Of a stretch of DNA of 64,000 nucleotides, positions 8,738 through 17,501 are shown piece by piece (position 1 is the first letter of the stretch; every line of letters starts with the position of its first letter). The DNA is from a candidate division LCP-89 bacterium B3_LCP (GTDB lineage: Bacteria; Electryoneota; B3-LCP): the NCBI GenBank assembly GCA_005223185.1, contig NJBN01000012.1, positions 45,835-109,834 on the forward strand. The letters run 5' to 3'. A program made the translations under genes and the position numbers. The notes beneath the pieces are model-generated. The model had not been told where the DNA came from, searched no databases, and saw nothing but the letters and a program-made list of their open reading frames with translations.

Positions 8738-10807
8738 CTAATTTATCCCCTGTTTCTTTCTACGATAAGACTTACCCAGTAGGGATTCCACCAGTAGAAT
8801 AATAAATACAGCATATAGAAGTGCTTTCCATAACTCTTTACCATAGCGGGCTTTACGAACAGACTCTATGAGATTTTCCGGTTCAATTATCATTACTTCG
8901 TTACCAGCCCATATTGCGCGTAAATCCTTATTATCAAATTCTATTAATTGCGATTCTTTCTGTGGTATGCGAACCGCTGCTAAATGCTTAAGTTCACCTA
9001 TATCCAATTCATACAGTCCTGCCTGGGTTAAATTCGGCTGCAGGAAGCTGATTTTCTGCCCGGAAACCTGCGGAGCTAATTGTATCTCTTCTCCGTCTGG
9101 CTTCCTCAAATTAGCAGACATGGAAGGAACACCGATTGCTGATATTTCCAGTGGATCACCTACCGTCAGGGAATGACAACCTTCCTGGGAACTACCGGCT
9201 AATTTCAGTATTATCCTGTGCATTAAAGGCGCATAGATACCTCGTTCTGCCCAGTCGGACCATTCTTGATTCGGGGATGAAGCCAGGAGAATTACTCTGC
9301 CCCTTCCTTTTTTTGTCTCTGTCAGGAAGGGTTTTCCCTCTTTGAAGCTTAAGCTTGTTTCTGAACTTCCTCCGGTTAACTGTACCGCCTGGAAGAACCG
9401 CGGCAGGGAAGGTTCATTACCGGTTCTGAAAATACCTTTGAATAAAGATGCTGACAAATCCGGTTGCTGCCATGTAGTAAACGCATTCTGCTTTCGAACT
9501 TGACCTATCTTGTCAGAATACTTCGGAGTGCCTAATCTTGCTAACAGATCCCTGTTCAGGGATGTGATTTCCATTCCATTTCCCGGCAGGATTAACAGAC
9601 CTCCACCATTCTGAACGAATTTTGTCAGCCGCGAACTCTGGCTATTGGAGAACTTCGGTGGATCTGTGAATACAATGACGTTAAAACTATTGATGGATTG
9701 AGTATCCCAGCTTTTTTTGGGAGTCTTTAGAACGCTAAAAAGGGCAAATTCGTCGGTTTTAGGGACGAGTGCCATTTGGATCTGCTGGCAATCTTCTTCT
9801 TTGCCTACCAGTAATACCTTCAATTCTTTGGGAACGCGGAAACAGAAAGCGCTCCTATTATCTGCGCGGAAAACGTCTCTTTCTTCTATCTGAACCATAC
9901 CGACATGCATACCGTATTCTTCAGGAATAATTTGATGTACCTGTTTTATCTCGCTATCTGGAGCGATTGTTACGACGTTTTCTCCGATGCGAACACCACC
10001 CAAAAAAATGCTGTAGTAGATATCCTTGCGTTCTTTCCTCCCATGGTTAGCCAGCGTAACTTCTACTTCCACCGGTTGCTTAGGTTCTATTATTTCACTG
10101 ATTACGTTTACAGATTTTATCGAGAGATTTTCAATTGATTCTGTCCTGATTGGAATGAGGTTGAGCGAGACATCTTCAGCAGTTTCGGGTATATCTTCGA
10201 CCGAATTGAAGTCACTCATAATAAATATTTCATTGCGGAAAGAACCGGATTGGGTGAGTAACTGCTGGGCGGCGTCCAGAGCTTTATCTATATCAGCGCT
10301 TCCGTCCCATACGGATGCTGATCGCAGGGCTTTTCTCAATAGAGTAGTGTCTTGCGTTAATCCGCTCAGTATCAATTCCGGTTCCTGTTTAGCAATAATT
10401 ACCGCTATCTGATCGCCGCGATTCATCAACGACAACAGATCACTGCAGGAATTCTTCGCTTCTTCGAATGCCCTTCGTGAGTGGCTTTTTGCCTGCATAC
10501 TCGCTGAACCATCGACGATTAGGATCGTACTGATCCGTCCCGCGCCAATACTGCCAATACCTAAATCGCCTAAAAGAGCCGGACGAGTGAAAGCTAACGT
10601 AATCATCAGTATTGCTAAGCAGCGCAGGGCTAAAAGCAGCCATTGCCTTAATTTAAGCCTGCGCATTTGATGACGCTGAAGCTTTCGCAGGAATTTTAAG
10701 GTGCTGAAATCAATCAGCGGGTAACGACGCCTGGTAAACAGGTGAATTAGAATGGGAAGCGCTACCGCCGCTAATCCAGCTAAGAGTGCTGTATTCAGGA
10801 AGGTCAT
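8738..10807 (-). CDS. BatA-like protein with von Willebrand factor A domain
   Basis: 689-aa membrane protein. The N-terminal 90 residues match the aerotolerance-regulator (BatA) N-terminal module: two hydrophobic helices (about 5-25 and 58-80) around a conserved basic loop (IHLFTRRRYPLIDFSTLKFL). A VWA domain follows (about 95-270), with a MIDAS-like DGSASM and a later Thr/Asp region. The remainder resembles the extended DUF4159/glutamine-amidotransferase-like part of such proteins, ending in a transmembrane helix (about 655-677) and a short basic tail. In the FCB group these proteins usually occur with MoxR ATPases and are of uncertain function, possibly envelope chaperone or protease control. 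It is 17 nt downstream of gmhA. Confidence 0.8.
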   Translation of the reverse strand: MTFLNTALLAGLAAVALPILIHLFTRRRYPLIDFSTLKFLRKLQRHQMRRLKLRQWLLLALRCLAILMITLAFTRPALLGDLGIGSIGAGRISTILIVDGSASMQAKSHSRRAFEEAKNSCSDLLSLMNRGDQIAVIIAKQEPELILSGLTQDTTLLRKALRSASVWDGSADIDKALDAAQQLLTQSGSFRNEIFIMSDFNSVEDIPETAEDVSLNLIPIRTESIENLSIKSVNVISEIIEPKQPVEVEVTLANHGRKERKDIYYSIFLGGVRIGENVVTIAPDSEIKQVHQIIPEEYGMHVGMVQIEERDVFRADNRSAFCFRVPKELKVLLVGKEEDCQQIQMALVPKTDEFALFSVLKTPKKSWDTQSINSFNVIVFTDPPKFSNSQSSRLTKFVQNGGGLLILPGNGMEITSLNRDLLARLGTPKYSDKIGQVRKQNAFTTWQQPDLSASLFKGIFRTGNEPSLPRFFQAVQLTGGSSETSLSFKEGKPFLTETKKGRGRVILLASSPNQEWSDWAERGIYAPLMHRIILKLAGSSQEGCHSLTVGDPLEISAIGVPSMSANLRKPDGEEIQLAPQVSGQKISFLQPNLTQAGLYELDIGELKHLAAVRIPQKESQLIEFDNKDLRAIWAGNEVMIIEPENLIESVRKARYGKELWKALLYAVFIILLVESLLGKSYRRKKQGIN

Positions 10808-10823
10808 AAAGAGAATGCCAGTG

Positions 10824-11414
10824 TTAATCAGTTCCGGAAGTTAACCGTCGTTCGACCAAAGCAACTAAAAGATGTCCAGCGGTAATGTGCCCTTCCTGGA
10901 TCCTCTGTCCTGACCTGCTAGGGATGCATAAACAGAGATCAGCAGTCTCTCCCAGTTGGCGTTTATCTTGACCTAAGAAGGCGATAACTTTGATCCCCTT
11001 TCCTTGAGCAACTTTCGTTGCTTCGATGACGTTGCTTGAGCTTCCGGACGTCGAAATTGCTATCAGCACGTCTCCTTCATGCCCTAAAGCTTCCACCTGC
11101 CGGGAGAAAACGCGGTCGAAACCATAATCATTCGATGCGGCAGTAAGCGTGGAAGTATCTGTGGTAAGAGCAATCGCCGGCAGTGCTCTACGGTCGTTTT
11201 CCGACGTCAACCGCACCACAAATTCCGTGGCTATGTGCTGAGAATCAGCAGCAGATCCACCATTACCGCATATCAGGAGCTTTCTGCCGTTGTTCATCGC
11301 ACCTGTAATCCAATCAGCCGCCTTTAACAGAGCTTCCATACAGGCAGATATCATTGCTTCTTTTGTCTCCGCACTCTCTTTCAGAGATCGGGAAATCAGT
11401 TCCCTGTCATCCAT
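10824..11414 (-). CDS. gmhA: Phosphoheptose isomerase (SIS domain)
   Basis: Converts sedoheptulose 7-phosphate to D-glycero-manno-heptose 7-phosphate, the first step of ADP-heptose synthesis for LPS core. The 196-aa single SIS domain has LLICGNGGSAADSQHIATEF (about 45-65), ALTTDTSTLTAASNDYG, the phosphate-binding STSGSSSNVIEA and the C-terminal Gln/His-rich EGHITAGHLLVALVE helix that supplies catalytic residues in GmhA. This supports an LPS-bearing outer membrane. A TATAAT-like box lies just upstream (11428-11433 complement), without a clear -35. Confidence 0.9.
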   Translation of the reverse strand: MDDRELISRSLKESAETKEAMISACMEALLKAADWITGAMNNGRKLLICGNGGSAADSQHIATEFVVRLTSENDRRALPAIALTTDTSTLTAASNDYGFDRVFSRQVEALGHEGDVLIAISTSGSSSNVIEATKVAQGKGIKVIAFLGQDKRQLGETADLCLCIPSRSGQRIQEGHITAGHLLVALVERRLTSGTD

Positions 11415-11596
11415 AATTCTTCCGGTTATTATATTCGGTTAAGTTAACTTTTCATTTGAACGCACTAATCGCCTAAACGATCCCGGAAGAAGACGTCATT
11501 CTGCTTGCTTTATAGCTCTAACTTCCAGCTCTTATAGTTTCACCTTAAAACTTAAGAATCCGGATATTTTACGCCGTGTTACTTTTCAAATCCTTC

Positions 11597-11625
11597 TTGA
11601 CATACACCTTTTTTTTTATTATATT
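11597..11625 (+). promoter_or_regulatory. Strong sigma-70 promoter for the carbamoyltransferase operon
   Basis: TTGACA (11597-11602), 17-nt spacer that includes a T-run, TATATT (11620-11625). Transcription would start near 11632, giving a leader of about 55-70 nt before the carbamoyltransferase. The 11415-11685 gap otherwise shows no gene. Confidence 0.85.
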
Positions 11626-11685
11626 GTTTAACTCGGCATTTTGAAATTATATGGTGATAATTAAACGGAAGAATATTTTGGCAAA

Positions 11686-13539
11686 TTGGGAAACGCTAAT
11701 ATGAACGGCAATTCTGAAAATATAAACATTCTGGGCATCTCTGCATATTATCACGATTCTGCGGCGTGTCTAATACGTGATGGTGAAATCATCGCTGCTG
11801 CTCAGGAAGAGCGGTTCACTCGCAAAAAGCACGATCACAGTTTTCCCGGGAATGCCATTGGATTTTGTCTGGAATATGGAGGTTTGAAATCTCAAGATCT
11901 CGATTATGTGGCGTTTTACGACAAACCCATGATCAAATTTGAGAGATTACTTGAAACCTACCTTACTTACGCTCCGGTCGGATTTAAAAGTTTCCTCATG
12001 GCAATGCCGCTGTGGCTTAAACAGAAATTGTTCATGCGGGACACCATCGCCAAAGAGTTGGAATATGAAGGACCGATCCTCTTCCCCGAACATCACGAAT
12101 CGCACGCAGCATCCGCTTTTTTTCCCAGCCCTTTCAATGATGCTGCCGTGTTGACTTTAGACGGCGTCGGTGAATGGGCTACCAGCTCTCTGGGTATCGG
12201 AAATGGCAACCGTGTTAGATTGTTATCCGAAATTCATTTTCCCCATTCGTTGGGTTTGTTATATTCGGCTTTCACCTATTATACTGGCTTTAAGGTCAAT
12301 TCAGGCGAATACAAGGTCATGGGACTGGCGCCTTACGGCGAGCCGAAGTATGTGGATAAGATCCTGACCGATTTGGTCGATCTAAAAGACGACGGTTCCT
12401 TCAAGCTGAACATGAGATATTTCAACTACTGCGCCGGCTTAACTATGACCAACCGGCATTTTGATAGACTCTTCGACGGTCCCCCCCGCAAACCTGAATC
12501 CAACTTGACCCAGAAAGAGATGGATATGGCACGGTCGGTCCAGGTGGTGACGGAAGAGATCATGATGAGGATGGCTAATACCGCTTTCAAGGAGACTGGT
12601 CTAACCTCTCTCTGCTTAGCTGGAGGCGTAGCTTTAAACTGCGTTGGCAATGGGCGTCTTCTGCGTGAAGGACCATTTAAGGATATTTGGATCCAACCGG
12701 CTGCTGGGGATGCCGGAGGTGCTCTGGGAGCGGCGTTGACAGTATGGCATCACTACCTCGATAAACCGAGATCTCTCGATGGGAAACGTGATCTACAGAA
12801 AGCTTCCCGCCTGGGTCCCGAGTTCTCTGATGATCAGATAAATGCTTTTCTTAATGAACATAACTTGCCTGCAAAGAAACTCTCACGAAGAGATATTCCC
12901 ACTGAACTTGCTGCATTGATCGATGCTGGCAAAGTGATCGGCTTTTTCCAGGGACGCATGGAATACGGTCCCAGAGCTCTGGGTTCCAGATCGATCATCG
13001 GTGACGCCCGTAATCAGGAAATGCAGAGTGTGATGAATCTGAAGATCAAGTACCGAGAATCTTTTCGACCATTTGCGCCTACGGTCATGGAAGATCACGT
13101 TTCCGAAGTTTTCGAAATAGACCGCCCCAGTCCTTATATGCTGTTGGTGGCGCCTGTTCGGGAAGAGAGGCGCATCCCCATGACCAATGAACAGAAAAGC
13201 TTCTTCGGCATAGAAAAACTGAACGTAGCCCGTTCTGACGTACCCGCCATCACACATGTGGATTACTCCGCCAGGCTGCAGACGGTTAGTCCTGAGGAAA
13301 ACGATATCTATTACGAGACTATAAAAGCATTTCATGAACGTTCCGGCTGCCCTGTGATTATCAACACCTCCTTCAATGTGCGCGGCGAACCGATTGTCTG
13401 CAGCCCTAAAGATGCCTACACCTGCTTCATGAGAACGGAGATGGATTACCTGATAATGGGATCATTTCTGTTGGATAAAAAAGATCAACCACCTTTAAAG
13501 GATGATATCGACTGGCAGCAAGAATTCGAGCTGGATTAG
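11686..13539 (+). CDS. Carbamoyltransferase, NodU/CmcH/TobZ family
   Basis: Transfers a carbamoyl group from carbamoyl phosphate via carbamoyl-AMP to a hydroxyl of a sugar or secondary metabolite. The 617-aa protein has the N-terminal Kae1/YrdC-like ATPase fold: LGISAYYHDSAACL, the metal-binding EHHESHAASAFFPSPF (about 130) and VLTLDGVGEW. The C-terminal carbamoyltransferase domain contains GRMEYGPRALGSRSI, FRPFAPTVM and INTSFNVRGEPIV. The start is ambiguous: a TTG at 11686 or an ATG five codons later at 11701, both in frame and with no strong ribosome-binding site. It is followed by SxtJ-like and DUF5989 genes, a triad that recurs in many bacteria. Substrate unknown; glycan or polyketide modification is the usual guess. 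Confidence 0.92.
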   Translation: MGNANMNGNSENINILGISAYYHDSAACLIRDGEIIAAAQEERFTRKKHDHSFPGNAIGFCLEYGGLKSQDLDYVAFYDKPMIKFERLLETYLTYAPVGFKSFLMAMPLWLKQKLFMRDTIAKELEYEGPILFPEHHESHAASAFFPSPFNDAAVLTLDGVGEWATSSLGIGNGNRVRLLSEIHFPHSLGLLYSAFTYYTGFKVNSGEYKVMGLAPYGEPKYVDKILTDLVDLKDDGSFKLNMRYFNYCAGLTMTNRHFDRLFDGPPRKPESNLTQKEMDMARSVQVVTEEIMMRMANTAFKETGLTSLCLAGGVALNCVGNGRLLREGPFKDIWIQPAAGDAGGALGAALTVWHHYLDKPRSLDGKRDLQKASRLGPEFSDDQINAFLNEHNLPAKKLSRRDIPTELAALIDAGKVIGFFQGRMEYGPRALGSRSIIGDARNQEMQSVMNLKIKYRESFRPFAPTVMEDHVSEVFEIDRPSPYMLLVAPVREERRIPMTNEQKSFFGIEKLNVARSDVPAITHVDYSARLQTVSPEENDIYYETIKAFHERSGCPVIINTSFNVRGEPIVCSPKDAYTCFMRTEMDYLIMGSFLLDKKDQPPLKDDIDWQQEFELD

Positions 13540-13558
13540 CTAATCGTTGAGAAAGTGA

Positions 13559-13963
13559 ATGTCAATCCAATATACCAAAAAAGAGATACGTACCTGGGCT
13601 TTAGTGATGGCTGCCATTCTGGCGGCGGTCGGGACTATCCAGTTCTTCGTCTGGAGTCATATTCAAACGGCATCTGTGCTCTGGATAATTTCCGCTGCTT
13701 TTCTGCTGACAGGGCTGCTGATCCCTAAACTGCTGAAACCCATCTTCTGGCTCTGGTTGAAATTAGCTACGGCTTTAGCCTGGCTGAATACCAGGTTGAT
13801 ATTAGGCATTGTGTTCTTTCTGGTTTTTACACCTGTTGGACTGCTGCTCCGTTTACTCAGAAAGGATCTTCTAAAGGAGCGTTGGGATTCGGATGCCTCG
13901 AGCTATTGGATCAGGCGTTCGGACAAACCGATGGATCCCCAAAGCTATGAAAAACAGTATTAG
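13559..13963 (+). CDS. SxtJ-family membrane protein
   Basis: 134-aa protein with three to four hydrophobic segments (about 12-30, 36-55, 58-76, 79-100) and a hydrophilic tail rich in Arg/Asp (about 101-134). Residue pattern and position directly after a NodU-type carbamoyltransferase match the SxtJ family, named from saxitoxin clusters but found widely without toxin genes. It probably anchors or helps the carbamoyltransferase at the membrane; this is inference from co-occurrence. It starts 19 nt after the carbamoyltransferase stop. Confidence 0.8.
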   Translation: MSIQYTKKEIRTWALVMAAILAAVGTIQFFVWSHIQTASVLWIISAAFLLTGLLIPKLLKPIFWLWLKLATALAWLNTRLILGIVFFLVFTPVGLLLRLLRKDLLKERWDSDASSYWIRRSDKPMDPQSYEKQY

Positions 13964-13993
13964 TTGAATTTATCGAAATAAAGGAGATGACTG

Positions 13994-14152
13994 ATGGCTG
14001 GTAAATCCGCCTGGAAGGAAGTCTGGGGATTCTTAAAAGAGAGAAAGAAATGGTGGTTGGCGCCCATACTGATCATGATGATGTTGATTGGAGTGCTGCT
14101 GGTGTTCGCCCAGACCTCTGCCCTGGCGCCGTTTATCTACGCAATCTTTTAG
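13994..14152 (+). CDS. DUF5989-like small membrane protein (52 aa)
   Basis: A short gene with an excellent ribosome-binding site (AAGGAGATGA, 13981-13990) four nt before its ATG. The product starts MAGKSAWKEVWGFLKERKKW, then has one hydrophobic helix (about residues 21-38) and ends SALAPFIYAIF. Size, the W-x-x-x-x-E/K-R-K-K-W-W-L-x-P lead-in and the third position behind a carbamoyltransferase and SxtJ all fit DUF5989. Function unknown; likely a single-pass accessory subunit of the same system. Confidence 0.8.
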   Translation: MAGKSAWKEVWGFLKERKKWWLAPILIMMMLIGVLLVFAQTSALAPFIYAIF

Positions 14153-14214
14153 TGTCAGACTAGCGCTGTATTTCATCCACTTGATATAACTCGCAGACTC
14201 ATACTATAAATGGT

Positions 14215-14262
14215 AAGACCGGTATTATCCTCTTTAGCGCTACTAGAGGTTATATCGGTCTT
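14215..14262 (+). terminator. Hairpin terminator of the carbamoyltransferase operon
   Basis: AAGACCG...CCTCT (14215-14233) pairs with AGAGG...CGGTCTT (14244-14262) in a long interrupted stem, followed by a T-rich stretch. It closes the three-gene operon. The rest of the 262-nt gap holds the htrA promoter. Confidence 0.65.
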
Positions 14263-14372
14263 CTTTGTGTTAATTTTATGGAGAAATCTTGAACTTCGTG
14301 AGTATAAACTGATGAGATGCTACATAAACCCTGAATTTTACGTAAAACATGTGCGTTTAATCGATGCGCCTC

Positions 14373-14401
14373 TTGACAAATCATAAAAAAATCCGTATAT
14401 T
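14373..14401 (+). promoter_or_regulatory. Consensus promoter directly before htrA
   Basis: TTGACA (14373-14378), 17 nt, TATATT (14396-14401). The start point predicted about 7 nt downstream would leave only some 7 nt before the ATG at 14415, i.e. a nearly leaderless message. Confidence 0.8.
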
Positions 14402-14414
14402 ATAAGGTTATACC

Positions 14415-15914
14415 ATGATGAGTTCAAATAATACAAACCGGCTCAAACGTCTGGCGGGCTTGACCATTCTGGCAGTAACTTTCACCATTCTGGGAATTCT
14501 CTTCGCTTCCCAAATGCAGTGGACTGAAAGTTCTAAAGCCTTTGATGAAAACGAGATAGAAACACTGCAATCCGCAGGTTTTCTAACCTCAGAAGGTGAA
14601 AGTCCTTTCGTGGGAGTAGCTCGCAAAGTCATGCCTTCTGTGGTCAATATCACCGCAAAAAAGGAAAGCCAAGGACGGCAGAACACTCCCGATATCTTCA
14701 ATTGGGGACCCTTCCGCGATTTCTTCCCGGATGCCCATCCCGACGTTCCGCGTGGAGTCACTTCTGGCGGTTCAGGAATTATAATTGATCGAGATGGTTA
14801 CATTCTAACCAACAATCATGTGGTGCAGGACGCTACTGATATCGAGATCAAAGATGCCAACGGGCATGAATATAAAGCTGAAATTGTAGGAACAGATCCT
14901 GATTCCGACGTCGCTCTGATTCGAGTTAAGGACACTAAATTTTCTACAGATCAGGTTGCCGAATTGGGTGATTCCGATGTCATTAACGTAGGCGACTGGG
15001 CTATTGCCATTGGTAATCCTTTCGGACTTGATCAGACAGTTACCGTAGGTGTGATTTCCGCCAAGGGCCGCGCTAATCTATCAATTGGCGGCGGTGGACC
15101 TTCATATCAGAACTTCATCCAGACCGATGCCTCCATCAACTTCGGCAATTCAGGTGGCCCCCTGATCAATATTCACGGCCAGGTGATAGGAGTAAATACC
15201 GCAATTAACACTCAGGGTCAAGGTATAGGATTTGCCATACCCGTCAATCTGGCAAAGAATATCGCTGATCAGCTCCGTTCAGAAGGTCATGTGGTCAGAG
15301 GATACCTGGGTATGGTCCCGCGTGGACTAGACGACGCCACCCGTGAAGCGCTGGGATTGGATCGAGACGTTCAGGGTGTTTTCGTCGATGGTGTGCAAGA
15401 GAATACTCCTGCTGAAGATGGTGGACTGGAACCCGGTGACGTGATCACTCATGTAGATAGTAAAAGAGTGACAGATGCTTCCACTTTCCGGTTTATGATC
15501 GCTGAGAAGAAGCCAGATTCTAAAGTTAAACTTGACGTAATAAGGGACGGAAAGAAAAAAGGACTCAGGTTCACCTTGGGTGATCGCGCTGATTATGACC
15601 TCAATGCCAGTTCTGTGCCTGATGTCGGAGATGATGATTGGCTGGGAATACGCGTGAGATCACTGGATTCTCCCCAAGCCTCACAGTGGAACATTGAAGA
15701 ACAGGTAGGTGTCCTTGTTGTGGAAGTTGATTTCGAAAGTCCCACTGAAGGGAAGATATTTCCCCAGGACGTTATTATAGAGATAAATCGCAAACCGGTA
15801 AATAATCTGTCCAGTTACCGTGAAATTGTATCGGATTTTGGCGATAAAAAAGATGCAGTCTTAATCAGACTGATTCGCAACGGTCGCAAAACGTATGAAG
15901 CGATTAAACCTTAA
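14415..15914 (+). CDS. htrA: HtrA/DegP-family periplasmic serine protease
   Basis: Envelope quality-control protease/chaperone. The 499-aa protein has an N-terminal membrane anchor or uncleaved signal (about 13-32), a trypsin-like domain with His135 (TNNHVV), Asp165 (SDVALIR) and Ser246 (GNSGGPL), then two PDZ domains (about 285-385 and 400-495). The first PDZ has the carboxylate-binding YLGM loop. All three catalytic residues are present. Two consecutive ATG codons (14415, 14418) follow the promoter closely. It precedes the primary sigma factor gene by 72 nt; a shared transcript is possible, because no terminator is visible between them. Confidence 0.93.
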   Translation: MMSSNNTNRLKRLAGLTILAVTFTILGILFASQMQWTESSKAFDENEIETLQSAGFLTSEGESPFVGVARKVMPSVVNITAKKESQGRQNTPDIFNWGPFRDFFPDAHPDVPRGVTSGGSGIIIDRDGYILTNNHVVQDATDIEIKDANGHEYKAEIVGTDPDSDVALIRVKDTKFSTDQVAELGDSDVINVGDWAIAIGNPFGLDQTVTVGVISAKGRANLSIGGGGPSYQNFIQTDASINFGNSGGPLINIHGQVIGVNTAINTQGQGIGFAIPVNLAKNIADQLRSEGHVVRGYLGMVPRGLDDATREALGLDRDVQGVFVDGVQENTPAEDGGLEPGDVITHVDSKRVTDASTFRFMIAEKKPDSKVKLDVIRDGKKKGLRFTLGDRADYDLNASSVPDVGDDDWLGIRVRSLDSPQASQWNIEEQVGVLVVEVDFESPTEGKIFPQDVIIEINRKPVNNLSSYREIVSDFGDKKDAVLIRLIRNGRKTYEAIKP

Positions 15915-15986
15915 TCTGATTAATGCTGAATAGTACAGCTTATAAACACGAACTGTCAGTTAATCTGAAAAACTGGTGTCTATCCT

Positions 15987-16844
15987 ATGACTAAGATTTC
16001 CAAAAAGGTTAACATCCGCGCCAATCAATCCTTAGAAAAGTACCTGCAGGAAATTGGCGAGGTTGAACTCCTTGAACCCGAAGAGGAGATTGAGCTGGCG
16101 CGCTGTATCAAAGAGGGTGATAGCGATTCCCTGGAGAAATTGACCAAGGCTAACCTGCGCTTCGTTGTCAGTGTTGCTAAGCAGTATCAAAACCAGGGGC
16201 TCTCTCTAGGTGATCTGATAAACGAAGGTAACTTAGGACTTATCAAAGCTGCTAAGCGTTTCGACGAAACACGCGGATTCAAGTTCATCAGCTACGCGGT
16301 CTGGTGGATACGGCAATCGATACTTCAGGCGTTAGCTGAACAATCCCGTGTGGTAAGGCTGCCCTTGAATAGGGTTGGAGCGCTCAATAAAATTGGTAAA
16401 GCCTTCAGTAACTTAGAGCAGGAATTTGAAAGAGAACCTTCGCCCGAAGAGATTGCCGAACAGTTGGAGATGACCACTTTCGAGGTTACAGACACCCTGA
16501 AAATGTCAGGCCGCCATCTGTCCATGGATGCACCGTTTAACCAGGGTGAAGACAACCGCCTTTTAGATATCCTCCACAACGATCGAGCGCCATCTCCCGA
16601 TCATATTCTGATGGAAGAATCTCTGCGGAAAGAAGTTGAGCGAGCCTTAACGACCCTTTCAAGACGTGAAGCCGATGTTGTTCGTCTCTACTTTGGCTTG
16701 AATAGAGAACATCCATTGACCTTAGAAGAGATCGGAGAGAAGTTTAAACTGACGCGTGAGAGAGTTCGACAGATAAAGGAAAAAGCGATAAGACGTTTGC
16801 GGCATACCAGCAGATCCAAATCACTGAGGTCTTATTTAGGCTAA
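15987..16844 (+). CDS. rpoD: Primary RNA polymerase sigma factor, short Bacteroidetes/Chlorobi-like form
   Basis: Sigma-70 group 1 factor. The 285-aa protein goes from a short N-terminus with region 1.2 ([21 protein letters not shown]) through region 2 ([31 protein letters not shown], with [13 protein letters not shown] in 2.3/2.4), region 3 ([12 protein letters not shown]) and region 4 ([29 protein letters not shown]). Region 1.1 and the non-conserved region are absent, as in Bacteroidota/Chlorobi housekeeping sigma factors of about 287 aa. Region 4.2 is canonical, in keeping with the TTGACA -35 elements seen in this window. A stem-loop terminator follows. Confidence 0.93.
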   Translation: MTKISKKVNIRANQSLEKYLQEIGEVELLEPEEEIELARCIKEGDSDSLEKLTKANLRFVVSVAKQYQNQGLSLGDLINEGNLGLIKAAKRFDETRGFKFISYAVWWIRQSILQALAEQSRVVRLPLNRVGALNKIGKAFSNLEQEFEREPSPEEIAEQLEMTTFEVTDTLKMSGRHLSMDAPFNQGEDNRLLDILHNDRAPSPDHILMEESLRKEVERALTTLSRREADVVRLYFGLNREHPLTLEEIGEKFKLTRERVRQIKEKAIRRLRHTSRSKSLRSYLG

Positions 16845-16874
16845 AAGTGATTTAGTATAAACACTTAACCTGAT

Positions 16875-16925
16875 CGGGACTGTTCCGCGAATGACATAAC
16901 ATATTCTGGGACAGCCCCGTTTTCT
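16875..16925 (+). terminator. rpoD: Terminator after the sigma factor gene
   Basis: CGGGACTGTTCC (16875-16886) pairs, with two G-U pairs, with GGGACAGCCCCG (16908-16919), followed by TTTTCTT. It separates rpoD from the small gene at 17057. Confidence 0.75.
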
Positions 16926-16969
16926 TACCTGTAAAGCTAAGCAATAACGCAAAAACCACAAATTATAAC

Positions 16970-16998
16970 TTGACAAGTGGGATTTTGTTTATTATTTT
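16970..16998 (+). promoter_or_regulatory. Promoter for the 54-aa Arg-rich protein
   Basis: TTGACA (16970-16975), 17 nt, TATTTT (16993-16998). The gene's ribosome-binding site and ATG lie 45-60 nt downstream, which makes the small gene a self-contained transcription unit. Confidence 0.65.
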
Positions 16999-17056
16999 CA
17001 TTGAACTGGAAAGCTCTTTCATTACAACCACTTGACAGCGAAACAAGGAGGCGTCC

Positions 17057-17221
17057 ATGGGAAAGGTTTTTATAGACCGTAGAGAAGGTGAACGCCGAAT
17101 TGGTGAACGTCGTGATCTTTCGTCAGAAGGATTGATCCTCATGAGGAGACGCTTGGATACTATGTCCGATCGCAGGCAAGCAGAAGATCGGCGTGAAAGG
17201 CAGCGTCGCCAATTCAGTTAA
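17057..17221 (+). CDS. 54-aa highly charged Arg-rich protein, unknown function
   Basis: Short gene with a perfect ribosome-binding site (AAGGAG, 17045-17050) six nt before ATG, its own promoter and TAA stop. The product begins MGKVFIDRREGERRIGERRD and ends QAEDRRERQRRQFS; about one third of the residues are Arg and another fifth acidic. Repeated (D/E)RR triplets at about residues 7-9, 12-14, 17-19, 38-40, 44-46 and 47-51 suggest a helical basic-acidic repeat or an RNA/ribosome-associated protein. No Cys or His for metal binding and no hydrophobic segment. I do not recognise a named family; similar (D/E)RR stretches occur as linkers in PilZ- and GGDEF-type proteins, so chance similarity is possible. 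Confidence 0.75.
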   Translation: MGKVFIDRREGERRIGERRDLSSEGLILMRRRLDTMSDRRQAEDRRERQRRQFS

Positions 17222-17399
17222 TCAGTTATCCAATAAGATTAACCCCACCAGCATTTTTTTTCAACTCTGATTACCACACTTCGTACTTTGAACGAGAGTT
17301 GCTTGAACAGGCAGAGAAGACGCGCAACCGTCAAGATTTCCTTCCTCTTTGGGAAAATTTCTGTTCAATGGTCTTGCCCTTGAAAGAACCATTTTCCTC
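17222..17399. other. Non-coding stretch after the small Arg-rich gene
   Basis: No convincing gene. An open frame at 17299-17511 runs through the promoter at 17400-17428 and lacks any ribosome-binding site. A run of eight Ts at 17254-17261 lacks a strong hairpin in front, so no clear terminator is called. Confidence 0.4.
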
Positions 17400-17428
17400 T
17401 TGCATCATATTTTCGCAGCACTTATATT
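17400..17428 (+). promoter_or_regulatory. Promoter upstream of the GYF/DUF2628-like gene
   Basis: TTGCAT (17400-17405), 17 nt, TATATT (17423-17428); the same -35 and -10 hexamers as the promoter at 63717-63745. The start point near 17435 gives a leader of about 145 nt that contains the hairpin at 17463-17501. Confidence 0.7.
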
Positions 17429-17462
17429 CGACTATAATATCGAGTGTTAAACTCCAATCTAT

Positions 17463-17501
17463 GTGTTTGTCAGACTCTGGACAAGCCGGAACGACAAACA
17501 C
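17463..17501 (+). other. Two-tier hairpin in the leader of the gene at 17581
   Basis: GTGTTTGTC (17463-17471) and GACAAACAC (17493-17501) form a perfect 9-bp outer stem. Inside, TCTGG and CCGGA form a second 5-bp stem around an ACAAG loop. No T-run follows, so it is not an intrinsic terminator; a leader regulatory element or stabilising structure is possible. Confidence 0.45.
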
